Numbered from the stretch's first letter, positions 15,988 through 25,067 are shown. The stretch is DNA of 64,000 nt from Ruminococcus flavefaciens (GCF_900116855.1 NZ_UETD01000005.1:245729-309728), one strand, 5' to 3'. The notes: generated from the letters alone by a model not told the origin. Program-made: numbers and translations.

Positions 15988-17274
15988 TTAACCGAGAGCC
16001 TTCAGAGCTCTCTGTCCTATGTCTTTTCTGTAGTGAGCGCCCTCGAAGCTTATCTTTGAAACGCCCTCATAAGCCTTGTCAAGTGCAGCCTGAAGGTCAT
16101 CGCCCTTTGCGGTAACACCGATGACTCTGCCGCCGTTGGTAAGGAAGTCGCCGTTATCGCTGAGCTTTGTGCCTGCGTGATAAACGAAGCAGCCCTCTAC
16201 CTGACCCTTTTCGTCAAAGCCGTTCATCTTTATGCCCTTGGGATAGCTTTCGGGATAGCCGCCGCTTGCCATGACTACGCAGGCGCAGCTGCCCTTATGC
16301 CACTTTATGTCCACCTTGTCAAGCTCGTGGTTGTAGATAGCCTCGAAGATGTCATAGAGGTCAGCGTCCAGCATGGGGAGAACAACCTGTGTCTCGGGAT
16401 CGCCGAAGCGGCAGTTGTACTCTATGACCTTGGGACCCTTGGGGGTCATCATGAGTCCGAAGTAGAGACAGCCCTCGAAGGTGCGTCCCTCAGCGTTCAT
16501 GGCGTTCATAGTGGGAATGAATATTTTCTCCATGCACTCCTTTGCGAGCTCCTCTGTGTAGCAGGGATTGGGGGAAACAGTTCCCATACCGCCTGTGTTG
16601 AGACCCTTGTCGCCGTCAAGAGCGCGCTTGTGGTCCATTGAGGAGATCATGGGCACCAGAGTCTTGCCGTCTGTGAAGCTGAGCACAGATACCTCGGGAC
16701 CTGTGAGGAACTCCTCGATAACTATTCTTGCCGAGCTCTTGCCGAACTTCAGCTCATCTATCATCTCGTGTACTGCGGCAACAGCTTCCTCCTCGTTCTG
16801 AGCGATGATAACACCCTTTCCGAGAGCGAGACCGTCAGCCTTGATGACTGCGGGATAGCTGTTCTGTTCTTTGAGGTAAGCGATAGCCTTGTCAGACTCG
16901 GTGAATACCTCATAGAAGGCAGTAGGAATGTTGTACTTCTTCATGAGCTCCTTTGAGAATACCTTTGAGCCTTCGATTATAGCGGCGTTTGCCTTGGGAC
17001 CGAAGGTCATGAAGCCCTCAGCCTGAAGTGCGTCCACCATGCCCAGCACCAGCGGATCGTCGGGAGCTACCACAACCATATCGGGTCTGAGCTCCTTAGC
17101 CAGAGCCACAACGCCGTCAACATCGGTCGCGCTCACATTGAAGCACTCGGCATACTTTGAGATACCGCCGTTTCCGGGAGTGCAGTAGAGCTTGCCTACC
17201 TTGGGGCTCTCTGCCAGCTTCATGATGATGGCGTGTTCACGGCCGCCTCCGCCTACTACTAAAACATTCTTCAT
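15988..17274 (-). CDS. purD: Phosphoribosylamine-glycine ligase (GARS)
   Basis: Second step of purine synthesis: ATP-dependent joining of phosphoribosylamine and glycine. The protein has 428 residues, the normal bacterial length. It begins VLVVGGGGREHAI (N domain) and continues with the ATP-grasp domain (YPAVIKADGLALGKGV, then VLSFTDGKTLVPM) and the signature RFGDPETQ. A GGAGG ribosome binding site is present. It is the most distal purine gene of this strand run, while AICAR transformylase and purN lie upstream in the same direction. Confidence 0.97.
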   Translation of the reverse strand: MKNVLVVGGGGREHAIIMKLAESPKVGKLYCTPGNGGISKYAECFNVSATDVDGVVALAKELRPDMVVVAPDDPLVLGMVDALQAEGFMTFGPKANAAIIEGSKVFSKELMKKYNIPTAFYEVFTESDKAIAYLKEQNSYPAVIKADGLALGKGVIIAQNEEEAVAAVHEMIDELKFGKSSARIVIEEFLTGPEVSVLSFTDGKTLVPMISSMDHKRALDGDKGLNTGGMGTVSPNPCYTEELAKECMEKIFIPTMNAMNAEGRTFEGCLYFGLMMTPKGPKVIEYNCRFGDPETQVVLPMLDADLYDIFEAIYNHELDKVDIKWHKGSCACVVMASGGYPESYPKGIKMNGFDEKGQVEGCFVYHAGTKLSDNGDFLTNGGRVIGVTAKGDDLQAALDKAYEGVSKISFEGAHYRKDIGQRALKALG

Positions 17275-17315
17275 TGAGAAAATTCCTCCTGTATGTAAAT
17301 TGGTTATTTATCCTT

Positions 17316-18275
17316 TTATTTTATGGAAATGCAGTCAAGCATTTCCTGTACGTCAGCCTCGTCCCTGTCTTTGATATAGTTCATATTGACGTAATATGTG
17401 TGACCGTCCTTTATGAAGCTCTTCGTGTCATATACTTGGGTAAAAGGAGTGCCTTTATAGTCATCATAGTGCTCAAAATGAACGTGTTCAGCCTCATAGC
17501 CGAATAATTCCTGTTTATCTCTGACCACGTTGTGAAAATGTTCGGGATCATTTATTTTGGACTCATATCTCTCGTCATATTTTTCAGCGTTATTTTCGGC
17601 ATTTCCAGAACCATTTACGCCGATAGAGAGAACAGGATAAATGCCTTTGTCCTTGTCATCGGATTCTCTGTACCGAATGGTCTGACCCGCCAGAAGCCCC
17701 TCATCTTTGTACTCAAAATCACTGAAGGAGTATTTGCCGCCGGTGCTGATATGGAAATATTCATTATCATACTCATCGGGCAGGTCTGCTAATCTGTAAT
17801 CCGAGGTATACTTAACGGTCTTCACTATGTTTTTCATTGCCATATCGCCAAGAAAGCCGTTAATGAAAGAGTTGTCAGTCTCCATTACAAGAAAGTAGGT
17901 ATCTGTGCCCGTGAGATAAACATTCTCCTTTTCATGCTTTGTATTATGCTCTATGTTATAGCATTCAAGAGGAGTACCGTCAATTTTTTCCCTTTCGGCA
18001 TCATCTTCGCCGAAGCTTTCCGCGTAGGCTCTCGGTGTCTGATTTGAATTGAGTTCGCAGATAGCAATATCTCCGCCGAAGCCATATTTGTACATCTGTC
18101 CATTGATATCATGAATGGATTCGTTATCATCGAGCTTAAAGCCCCTTGGGACCTTAAAGCTGAAGCTGTCAGTGGTACATTCCACCGAGGGATGGGTCAT
18201 ATAGTATGTGTATCCTACTGCACTCGCAGCAATGACTGCAACGGCAGCACCTGAGATGATTATAGCTTTATTCAT
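17316..18275 (-). CDS. Membrane-anchored extracellular protein, paralogue of the next gene
   Basis: Protein of 319 residues. One N-terminal membrane segment (about residues 4-24, MNKAIIISG onward) is followed by a soluble domain outside the cell. Shared with the neighbour at 18284-19273 are THPS after the membrane segment, FSFKVPRGF, YTSDYRLADLPDEYD in the middle, VRDKQELFGYEAEH and a C-terminal YIKDRDEADVQEMLDCISIK. The two are clearly a tandem duplicate with strong divergence. The family is not recognised. It lies between paralogous genes and purD on the same strand. Confidence 0.75.
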   Translation of the reverse strand: MNKAIIISGAAVAVIAASAVGYTYYMTHPSVECTTDSFSFKVPRGFKLDDNESIHDINGQMYKYGFGGDIAICELNSNQTPRAYAESFGEDDAEREKIDGTPLECYNIEHNTKHEKENVYLTGTDTYFLVMETDNSFINGFLGDMAMKNIVKTVKYTSDYRLADLPDEYDNEYFHISTGGKYSFSDFEYKDEGLLAGQTIRYRESDDKDKGIYPVLSIGVNGSGNAENNAEKYDERYESKINDPEHFHNVVRDKQELFGYEAEHVHFEHYDDYKGTPFTQVYDTKSFIKDGHTYYVNMNYIKDRDEADVQEMLDCISIK

Positions 18276-18283
18276 TTGTTATC

Positions 18284-19273
18284 TTATTCCTCTGCTTCTT
18301 TAATTGTAATGTTATCAAGTATTTCTTTTACGAGAGCTTCATCGGCAGAGTTTATGTATACCGCATTGAAGCTGTACACATAGTTTCCGCTTTTCAGGAA
18401 GTACTGGTCGTGGCATACGAGAGCTGTCCTGTCATCGGTATCGTTCTTTTTGACGTACTTGATATGCTCGCAGTCGCAGCCTGACAGCTTGACCTGATCG
18501 CGGACGATAGATTCGTACTTATCCTGCTCTGTCTGAACATCATTGTAAATGGCATCTGCAAATTCGGCAGGAGAGTTATCCAGCTCCTTGACGGTTACAT
18601 TGACAGAGGGGGAGTATGTTCCCACATCGGTGTCAGCCAGAGCCTGAACTATGGTCGCCCTGAGGTCTGTCAGGGTGTGCTCCTTGCTGTATTCGGCAGT
18701 TTCGTCCTTTAAGGTGAATTTGCTGCCTGCGTTGAAGCTGAGCAGGTCAAAATCGTAGGTATCGGGCTTGTCTGCCAGTCTGAAATCGGATGTAAAGACC
18801 ACAGACTCGGCTAAATTGTCCATTGCCTTTTTTATCAGTAACGCCTTCGCAGGGCTGCATGAGCAGTCCATGCTGAAAAACTTTGTTTCTGTTCCGAAGA
18901 TATATGAAAGGCAGGTGAGCTTTCTGCCCCTGATGGTCAGATCCGATGTACGGAAGTGTCCTTGCAGACCTGCTGCCTCAAAGGGCTCGGTCTTTACGTT
19001 CTCCTCGTCCTCATAATAGACAAGGAAGCCCTTTGCCGCCTCGGGAGTACAGTTGAGGGTCTTATCCTCTATGGTCACCTTTTCTCCGAGACATCTGAAT
19101 GTGTATTTTTCGTCATCTTCCGAGCTTTCATAGTTGAATCCGCTTGGCACCCTGAAGCTGAAATCCTTAGCCTTATATTCGTGGGACGGGTGTGTGAAAA
19201 CGAAGTATCCGCCGAAACAGATACCTCCGATAAGAACGATCAGCAGCGCGAGGATGATGATGACTTTTTTCAT
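18284..19273 (-). CDS. Membrane-anchored extracellular protein, tandem paralogue
   Basis: Protein of 329 residues with a membrane segment at about 5-25 (VIIILALLIVLIGGICFGG) and an external domain homologous to the preceding entry (FSFRVPSGF, FTSDFRLADKPDTYD, VRDQVKLSGCDCEH). It differs in carrying several cysteines (CLGE, CTPE, CSCSP) absent from its partner, suggesting disulphides or metal binding. The start is the ATG at 19273 behind AAAGGAG; a longer open frame lacks a start signal. Function unknown. Confidence 0.75.
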   Translation of the reverse strand: MKKVIIILALLIVLIGGICFGGYFVFTHPSHEYKAKDFSFRVPSGFNYESSEDDEKYTFRCLGEKVTIEDKTLNCTPEAAKGFLVYYEDEENVKTEPFEAAGLQGHFRTSDLTIRGRKLTCLSYIFGTETKFFSMDCSCSPAKALLIKKAMDNLAESVVFTSDFRLADKPDTYDFDLLSFNAGSKFTLKDETAEYSKEHTLTDLRATIVQALADTDVGTYSPSVNVTVKELDNSPAEFADAIYNDVQTEQDKYESIVRDQVKLSGCDCEHIKYVKKNDTDDRTALVCHDQYFLKSGNYVYSFNAVYINSADEALVKEILDNITIKEAEE

Positions 19274-19277
19274 AGCT

Positions 19278-19775
19278 TTACTCCTTTGACTGGCGTTTGC
19301 CTCCGAATATTTCCACGGCGGCACAGCAGAGTACCATTACCGCGGCTGCATGGACGAGAAAATTTGTCGTACAGAGCCTTACGCATATCTTTTCGGCGAG
19401 AGCGAGTTCGCTGCTGCCGTAAAGATTGCCTATGACGTATTTGAGTATCCTTGCTGTCAGTACAGAGCCCAGCATGAACAGCATATAGAATATGCTTGTA
19501 GTCACAGTGGTCCTGATGCCTCGCTTGTGTATAAGGTCGGTCTTTACATAGTTGACTGCGGCAATAATGCCGATAGGTGCTGCTGCCAATACGGAAAGTG
19601 TTATGAGAAAAACCTTTATGTTCGTCGGCATGGAAGCCTCTCCGCTGCTGCTGAGAGCTGCTGCGGTATAGGAAAGGTGTGTGTCTGTAATGAAGAATAT
19701 ATCCAGTGCGAGCTTTGTTATGCAGCATAGTGCGGCAACAAGTAGTGTGTTTCTTAGTGAGTTGGTTTTCTGCAT
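19278..19775 (-). CDS. Integral membrane protein of unknown function
   Basis: Protein of 165 residues with four hydrophobic helices (about 9-30, 53-75, 88-112, 135-158). AAGGAG precedes the ATG. It sits 4 nt from the next gene and is clearly co-transcribed. No family recognised. Confidence 0.7.
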   Translation of the reverse strand: MQKTNSLRNTLLVAALCCITKLALDIFFITDTHLSYTAAALSSSGEASMPTNIKVFLITLSVLAAAPIGIIAAVNYVKTDLIHKRGIRTTVTTSIFYMLFMLGSVLTARILKYVIGNLYGSSELALAEKICVRLCTTNFLVHAAAVMVLCCAAVEIFGGKRQSKE

Positions 19776-19785
19776 TTCCTTCTCC

Positions 19786-20304
19786 TTATTTATACTTCAG
19801 ATGTTTTACATGGCGGTCTTCGTCTATACCCAGTGCGGCAGCGGTGCATACCAGCACCAGTGCTCCCACAAGGATAACAGCGAAAAAGAACGTGATATAC
19901 TCCGTGCGCTGTATGAGCCAGCTTTCGGAGATATGAGCCTCCGCCATTGAGGAGTGCGATATAAGGAGCGCTGAAACGTGTTCGGCTATAAATCCGAACA
20001 CCCACAGCGCAGGAGCAGCCTTCAGTGTGCGTCTGCATCGCTTTGCCGAGAATGCCCAGCCCGTGCAGCTGCAAATGTATATCACAAATGGCAGCCATAC
20101 TATCAGTGTAAGACAAAGCAGAGCCTTGCACTTGCCCGATATTATCATCTCGGGATGAGAAGCGGCGAAGCTGCTGCTTGCAAGGGCTCCGAAAATAGTA
20201 CCCGAAAGGATGTAGGCGAGAATTGAGGCAAAAATGTACAGACCGCAGAAAACAGCGGCGGTGATATATAGCTTTCTCAGCGATATGGAGTGATAGCTGC
20301 TCAT
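19786..20304 (-). CDS. Integral membrane protein of unknown function
   Basis: Protein of 172 residues with four predicted membrane helices and a basic stretch (SAKRCRRTLK) between helices two and three. The start is the ATG at 20304 behind GGGGGA; an upstream ATG at 20334 has no clear site. Same four-helix size class as its downstream neighbour, although I see no clear sequence similarity. Function unknown. Confidence 0.7.
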   Translation of the reverse strand: MSSYHSISLRKLYITAAVFCGLYIFASILAYILSGTIFGALASSSFAASHPEMIISGKCKALLCLTLIVWLPFVIYICSCTGWAFSAKRCRRTLKAAPALWVFGFIAEHVSALLISHSSMAEAHISESWLIQRTEYITFFFAVILVGALVLVCTAAALGIDEDRHVKHLKYK

Positions 20305-20402
20305 GGTGTTCCCCCTGTCTGAAATAATACTCATGGTAAAATTTGTGTCGAAATAACTATACAAGTATAGTATACCACATAGAGGAGAATATTTCAAGAC
20401 AT

Positions 20403-20963
20403 TTATTTGCTGTTTTCTGAGAGTTCAAGGCTTCCGAGGAGGTCGGCTATCTTGTTTTCAACGTAGCCGAAATTGGTGCTCTCCGCATATACGCAGAGGT
20501 ACTTGTCACCGTAGTCGGCAAAGTAGGTCCTGCTGTGGAGCTCCTCATCCTTTTTCCACTCGTAAAAGTAGAAGGTGCAGGAGGCGGTGGCAAGTGCGCC
20601 TGTGAAGATTATGGAGTCGTCTTCGGCACCCATGACTATTTCCTGAGCACTTTTTCCGCCGTGGTCATCATCGGATACATAGATGCTTATACCTAAGGAG
20701 TTGATATCATTGTTTGTGTTCAGCAGAAGGTCGCAGGTGCCTTCACCGCCGCTGTATTTCCATATGGACGGGTCTGCATAGAGCGAGAAGCCCTCTCCGC
20801 TGTATGTGCCGTCGCTGTATTCGGCGCTGCCCTGAGGGGCAGTCACTATCTCCTGAGAGACAGGGGCAGTTTCCGACACCGAGCCTTTGCTCTCAGCACA
20901 GCCGCAGAGTACAGCAGTTATCACGCAGGCAGCTAAGACAGCCGTAAGTCTGTGCTTTTTCAT
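20403..20963 (-). CDS. Lipoprotein of unknown function
   Basis: Protein of 186 residues with a lipoprotein signal peptide ending in LCGC (lipobox Cys at about residue 22). A Ser/Thr/Glu-rich spacer and a folded domain of about 130 residues follow. GGAGAT precedes the ATG. It lies 57 nt downstream of the AICAR transformylase gene; a strong hairpin separates them. Not assigned to a family. Confidence 0.75.
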   Translation of the reverse strand: MKKHRLTAVLAACVITAVLCGCAESKGSVSETAPVSQEIVTAPQGSAEYSDGTYSGEGFSLYADPSIWKYSGGEGTCDLLLNTNNDINSLGISIYVSDDDHGGKSAQEIVMGAEDDSIIFTGALATASCTFYFYEWKKDEELHSRTYFADYGDKYLCVYAESTNFGYVENKIADLLGSLELSENSK

Positions 20964-20983
20964 ATTTTATCTCCATAGTACAA

Positions 20984-21010
20984 GGCTGCGGTCAGGATAT
21001 GACCGCAGCC
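20984..21010 (-). other. Intercistronic hairpin downstream of AICAR transformylase
   Basis: Perfect 10-bp stem GGCTGCGGTC/GACCGCAGCC with a 7-nt loop but no T run. It could be an mRNA-stabilising or processing site rather than a terminator. Confidence 0.55.
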
Positions 21011-21020
21011 GATGGTTTTA

Positions 21021-22202
21021 TTAGTGGTGGAACAGGCGGATACCTGTGAATGCCATAGCGATGTTGTACTTGTTGCAGGTCTCGATAACATTGTCATCAC
21101 GGATAGAACCGCCGGGCTCTGCGATGTACTCAACGCCTGACTTCTTTGCTCTCTCGATGTTGTCGCCGAAGGGGAAGAATGCATCGGAACCGAGGCAAAC
21201 GCCTGTGTTCTTAGCCAGCCAAGCCTTCTTTTCCTCGCGGGTGAATACAGCAGGCTTTACCTTGAAGATACGCTGCCACTCGCCCTCGCGGAGGACGTCC
21301 TCGTACTCGTCGCCGATGTAAACGTCGATAGCGTTGTCGCGGTCTGCACGGCGGATGTCGTCAACGAACTGGAGTCCCATTACCTGAGGAGACTGTCTCA
21401 GCCACCAGTTGTCAGCCTTCTGACCTGCAAGTCTTGTGCAGTGGATACGGGACTGCTGTCCTGCACCGATACCGATAGCCTGTCCGTCCTTGACGTAGCA
21501 AACGGAGTTGGACTGTGTGTATTTGAGAGTGATGAGAGAGATAAGGAGGTCGTCCTTCTTGTCGTCGGGGATATCCTTGTTCTCTGTAACGATGTTGGAG
21601 AGGAGCTCGCGGTTGATATCGAGCTCATTGCGTCCCTGCTCGAAGGAAACGCCGTATACCTGCTTTGTCTCAATGGGAGCAGGCTTGTAGTTCTCGTCCA
21701 TTTTGAGTATGCAGTATGTGCCCTTTCTCTTGGACTTGAGTATCTCAAGAGCCTCGGGGTCATAGTCGGGAGCGATAACGCCGTCGGAAACCTCACGCTG
21801 GATCATCTTTGCGGTGCAGACGTCCACCTTGTCGGAAAGAGCAATGAAATCGCCGTAAGAGGACATTCTGTCAGCGCCTCTTGCTCTTGCGTAAGCGCTT
21901 GCAAGGGGAGTGAGCTCGCCCAGATCGTCTACCCAGTAGATCTTCTTGAGATCATCGCTGAGAGGTCTGCCGATAGCAGCGCCCGCAGGTGAAACGTGCT
22001 TGAATGAAGTAGCTGCACACATACCCGTAGCAGCCTTCAGCTCCTTTACCAGCTGCCAGCCGTTGAAGGCGTCAAGCAGGTTGATATAGCCGGGCTTTCC
22101 GCAGAGCACCTCGATAGGGAGCTCGCTGCCGTCAGCCATATAGACTCTTGAAGGCTTCTGATTGGGGTTACAGCCGTACTTTAACTGCATTTCATTTGAC
22201 AT
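21021..22202 (-). CDS. purH: Stand-alone AICAR transformylase (PurH C-terminal domain only)
   Basis: Phosphoribosylaminoimidazolecarboxamide formyltransferase, the ninth step of purine synthesis. Bifunctional PurH proteins have about 510-530 residues; this one has 393 and starts directly in the transformylase part (LKYGCNPNQKPS). It contains the SFKHVSPAGAA signature, YTQSNSVCYVKDGQAIGIGAGQQSR and a C-terminal GGSIRDD. The N-terminal IMP cyclohydrolase (MGS-like) domain is absent. That activity is apparently supplied by the PurO-type gene 0.9 kb upstream. A strong AAGGAGG ribosome binding site precedes the ATG. Confidence 0.93.
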   Translation of the reverse strand: MSNEMQLKYGCNPNQKPSRVYMADGSELPIEVLCGKPGYINLLDAFNGWQLVKELKAATGMCAATSFKHVSPAGAAIGRPLSDDLKKIYWVDDLGELTPLASAYARARGADRMSSYGDFIALSDKVDVCTAKMIQREVSDGVIAPDYDPEALEILKSKRKGTYCILKMDENYKPAPIETKQVYGVSFEQGRNELDINRELLSNIVTENKDIPDDKKDDLLISLITLKYTQSNSVCYVKDGQAIGIGAGQQSRIHCTRLAGQKADNWWLRQSPQVMGLQFVDDIRRADRDNAIDVYIGDEYEDVLREGEWQRIFKVKPAVFTREEKKAWLAKNTGVCLGSDAFFPFGDNIERAKKSGVEYIAEPGGSIRDDNVIETCNKYNIAMAFTGIRLFHH

Positions 22203-22231
22203 GATAATGTCCTCCTTATATCAATTCATTA

Positions 22232-23134
22232 TTAACCGGATATTTTTTCGTACTCGTATCTGTACGTTGTATGCACATCTGATCCGGTACCGATGATGTC
22301 CTTATATATAAGTCTGTTCGTTTCGTCGTACTCATACTCTGTTGAGACCGTTACATCATACGGATCCGTTTTTGTTTCTTTTATGAGATTGCCCCTGCTG
22401 TCGTAAGCATACTCGGTCTTATATACGAAGCTTTCGTCCGAATCCTCCGAGGATTCCGTTCTTACAGCGGTGAGGATATTCCCTGAATCATCATAGGTAT
22501 ATTCGCTCACCATTGATGAGCCGTCGCTGTGCCATGTTTCCTTTGCGAGATTACCGCTGCTGTCATACTCACATTGCGTTTCGCTGCGATAGCCGGTGCT
22601 TCCGTCGGAGTTATAGGAAATATACAGCACCTCGCTGCCGTGGCTGTCATATTCCTTGCGGTAATTCTTTTTCCACAGTCCCGAATCACTGTCCTTGGTG
22701 TAATTGACATGGTATTTCAGCGTTCCGTCGTCATAGTAACAGAACCTGTCATGGAAGTAAATGTCCCTGTCCGTGGACGGCGGAGCTGCATAGCTCTGGG
22801 TCTTTGCAGTGACATTGCCGTTTTTGTCATAGGTATAGCTGTAAAGCTTTGTCAGCTCCATATTTTCGGGATCACCGGCGGTCTCCGACCTGATGATGTT
22901 ATCATGGTCGTCATAGTCCTGAAAGTATTTGCAGACCAGTTCATCGTCTTCATACTGATATGAAGTACAGCGGTATGCAGCTTTATTATCAGGCAGCTCA
23001 ACTTCCTCAGCCGAAAGGGTATCGGGCAGGTCTTCGGTACGCGAAGAAGAAGCTGCTTTTCGGGAGCTGCACCCTGTCAGCACCACCAGCGCCGCTGCGA
23101 GTATTGCTGCGAAACGGTTTTTTATGCCCTGCAT
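22232..23134 (-). CDS. Lipoprotein with YD/RHS-like repeats
   Basis: Protein of 300 residues with a lipoprotein signal ending in LTGC (residue about 22). It then has repeats of the YD type: YDKNGNVT, YDSHGSEV, YDSSGNLAKE, YDDSGNILTAV, YDSRGNLIKE and YDETNRLIYKD, spaced about 25-35 residues. Such repeats form beta-strand spirals in RHS and teneurin proteins that bind carbohydrate or envelop toxins. Here only a small surface lipoprotein is encoded. The ATG overlaps the stop of the IMP cyclohydrolase gene by 1 nt (TAATG), so translation is coupled to a purine enzyme. Confidence 0.85.
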   Translation of the reverse strand: MQGIKNRFAAILAAALVVLTGCSSRKAASSSRTEDLPDTLSAEEVELPDNKAAYRCTSYQYEDDELVCKYFQDYDDHDNIIRSETAGDPENMELTKLYSYTYDKNGNVTAKTQSYAAPPSTDRDIYFHDRFCYYDDGTLKYHVNYTKDSDSGLWKKNYRKEYDSHGSEVLYISYNSDGSTGYRSETQCEYDSSGNLAKETWHSDGSSMVSEYTYDDSGNILTAVRTESSEDSDESFVYKTEYAYDSRGNLIKETKTDPYDVTVSTEYEYDETNRLIYKDIIGTGSDVHTTYRYEYEKISG

Positions 23135-23847
23135 TACTTATTCTTGTTTACGATGCGAGTCTCCTCGGAGTTGTCCTCAAGTTTCACATAGCGGACAAAG
23201 AGAGATACCTTGTTGTCAGCGTTGAGGTTTTTCCAGAGCATATCTGTGAACTCATCGATATTTCCGCTGATGCCTACAAGCTTGGGCTCGCCCTCAAAGC
23301 TGGGAAGGGGAGAACCGTCGCCCATATAGGTGTGGATGAAGTGTCCCTCGCCTGCGATGGGATTTGTGTAGCTGAAAGTATATCTCTGACATGAGTCGGG
23401 ATTGCCGTTAGCGCTCTTGAGGATGGACATTGCGTAGTTGAAGCCCTCCTCACCGAAGCGGAGTATACCCGAGATACGGGGTGTGAAGTTGGGAGCATCG
23501 TCCTCGAACTCTCTTGTGCGGAGAGCCTGCTCGAAGGTGTACTGCTTGTCCATGAGCTCATAGATAGTATCGGTCTGGTCGCCGTTGGTAACGATGAGCT
23601 TGTTGCCCAGAACTCTTACGGGAGCATAGATGATGAGGTGGGGATCAGTGAGCTTTGAGGGATCGAAAGCCTCTGTGCGGATACCCTTGCCGTCCTCGAT
23701 GAATACGCGGTTGCGGCTGTTCTCGCTTCTGCCCATGATGAAGTAAGCTGTGACAGCGTATTTTCCGCAGTCTGACTTACCGATAACGATACCTCTTCCG
23801 GGGTAAGCGTTTGAGCTGAGCTCCTGTGCAAGATCAAGTTTTTTCAT
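23134..23847 (-). CDS. purO: PurO-type IMP cyclohydrolase
   Basis: Closes the purine ring, converting FAICAR to IMP. The protein of 237 residues shows the pattern of the stand-alone IMP cyclohydrolase family first known from archaea: YPGRGIVIG near the N-terminus, AVTAYFIMGRSENSRNRVF, DPHLIIYAPVR and PRISGILRF. A stand-alone AICAR transformylase is encoded in the same operon, and together they replace the usual bifunctional PurH. AAAGGAG precedes the ATG. The gene symbol follows the family name; activity is inferred. Confidence 0.88.
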   Translation of the reverse strand: MKKLDLAQELSSNAYPGRGIVIGKSDCGKYAVTAYFIMGRSENSRNRVFIEDGKGIRTEAFDPSKLTDPHLIIYAPVRVLGNKLIVTNGDQTDTIYELMDKQYTFEQALRTREFEDDAPNFTPRISGILRFGEEGFNYAMSILKSANGNPDSCQRYTFSYTNPIAGEGHFIHTYMGDGSPLPSFEGEPKLVGISGNIDEFTDMLWKNLNADNKVSLFVRYVKLEDNSEETRIVNKNK

Positions 23848-23876
23848 AATAATAACTCCTTTCGGATAATTGTTTA

Positions 23877-24443
23877 TCAGTATCTGAATATGAGTGTAAG
23901 TGCGAAGTCCGTTACGACTGTTACCAGCACCGCGATGGTGATGATATTCAGCGTTTTCGGCTTTGGCTTTGAAAGCAGCCTGTCGTAGAGGGACTGCACG
24001 AAATACAAAAACAGCAGACCGCCCATGCCGAATCTCAGCGAGGGTGAAAGTGCTATCCTTGCCTGAAAGTTTATATCATAGTCCGCATAGGTGTTCCACG
24101 GCCATGAGCCCGTGAAGAACTCCAGTATATATGTGCCTGTCAGCTCAACTGCTGTAGCCACAGCCATGCTTCCGAAGAACACTATGAAGGGACGGGATAT
24201 CTGAAGGGCTAAGCCCCCTTCTTTTTTCATGAACCGCCCGAAGATAAGCAGGAACAGAAGTGCTCCCACGGCATATATCGGGCAATATGGTCCGTACATT
24301 ATACCAAGATTGGTAAAACCCCATTTATAGACCACTACCTCGAGGAACACCTCGTAGCACCAGCCCAGTATCGCATACATCCAGAAGCAAAGAAAAAGCT
24401 TCTGAACGGTCTGTTTTTCCAATAATTCCCTTAATTTTATCAT
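23877..24443 (-). CDS. Putative ABC-transporter type IV (CmpB-like) membrane protein, copy 2
   Basis: Protein of 188 residues with about five membrane helices. It has the family pattern FWMYAILGWCYEVFLE, the conserved YGPYCPIY and a GSWPWNTY segment before helix four. It is a tandem duplicate of the gene immediately upstream. The family name comes from annotation habit; neither substrate nor an associated ATPase is evident. No clear ribosome binding site lies close to the ATG, so it may depend on translation from upstream. Confidence 0.8.
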   Translation of the reverse strand: MIKLRELLEKQTVQKLFLCFWMYAILGWCYEVFLEVVVYKWGFTNLGIMYGPYCPIYAVGALLFLLIFGRFMKKEGGLALQISRPFIVFFGSMAVATAVELTGTYILEFFTGSWPWNTYADYDINFQARIALSPSLRFGMGGLLFLYFVQSLYDRLLSKPKPKTLNIITIAVLVTVVTDFALTLIFRY

Positions 24444-24475
24444 GATAGTTGTATGTCTGCTCCCTGCGGCAGTCT

Positions 24476-25063
24476 TTATGTGCCTGCCAGTACGGGAGTA
24501 TAGCCTGTTGCTTTGGTGAGTATGAAGTCCGCAGCCACAATGACAAGTACGGTCAGTGCGATGATATTCAGCACCTTTGGCTTAGGCTTTGCGAGAAGCC
24601 GGTCGAAGAAGGGCTGTACCGCATAGAGAAACAGCAGTCCGCCCAGTCCGAAGCGGACGGAGGTGCTCAGGGCGATACGCGCCTGAAAGTTGTACTTGTA
24701 CCGTGCATAGGTCTGCCACGGCCACGAACCCTTGGTGTATTCAAGTATATAGCTTGCGGCAAGCTCAACAGCTGTGGCGACTGCCATACAGCCGAGGAAG
24801 ATGAGGAGCGGTTTGACTATATTCAGCCATTTCACGTCCTTTTTCTTCATAAGCCGGCCGAAGCAGAGCAGAAACAGCAGAGCTCCCACACCGTATATCG
24901 GACAGTAAGGCCCGAACATCTCGCCCCTGTTGGTGAAGCCCCAGCGGTAGACCACTACCTCGAGGAAGACCTCGTAGCACCAGCCCAGCACCGCATACAT
25001 CCAGAAGCAGAGGAACAGCTTCTGAACGGTCTGTTTTTCCCATAATTCCCTTATTTTTTTCAT
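24476..25063 (-). CDS. Putative ABC-transporter type IV (CmpB-like) membrane protein, copy 1
   Basis: Protein of 195 residues, closely similar to copy 2 along its whole length, including the identical stretch EKQTVQKLFLCFWMYA near the start. It shares FGPYCPIYGVGALLFLL, GSWPWQTY and the PKPK motif before the last helix. The high identity suggests a fairly recent tandem duplication. It begins 4 nt after the purN stop, without an obvious ribosome binding site. Function unknown. Confidence 0.8.
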   Translation of the reverse strand: MKKIRELWEKQTVQKLFLCFWMYAVLGWCYEVFLEVVVYRWGFTNRGEMFGPYCPIYGVGALLFLLCFGRLMKKKDVKWLNIVKPLLIFLGCMAVATAVELAASYILEYTKGSWPWQTYARYKYNFQARIALSTSVRFGLGGLLFLYAVQPFFDRLLAKPKPKVLNIIALTVLVIVAADFILTKATGYTPVLAGT

Positions 25064-25067
25064 AGCT

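Noticed and set aside
19790..20131. Frame of 113 codons inside the membrane-protein gene at 19786-20304
   Set aside because: It overlaps in another frame of a four-helix membrane protein with a good start site, so it is a shadow.
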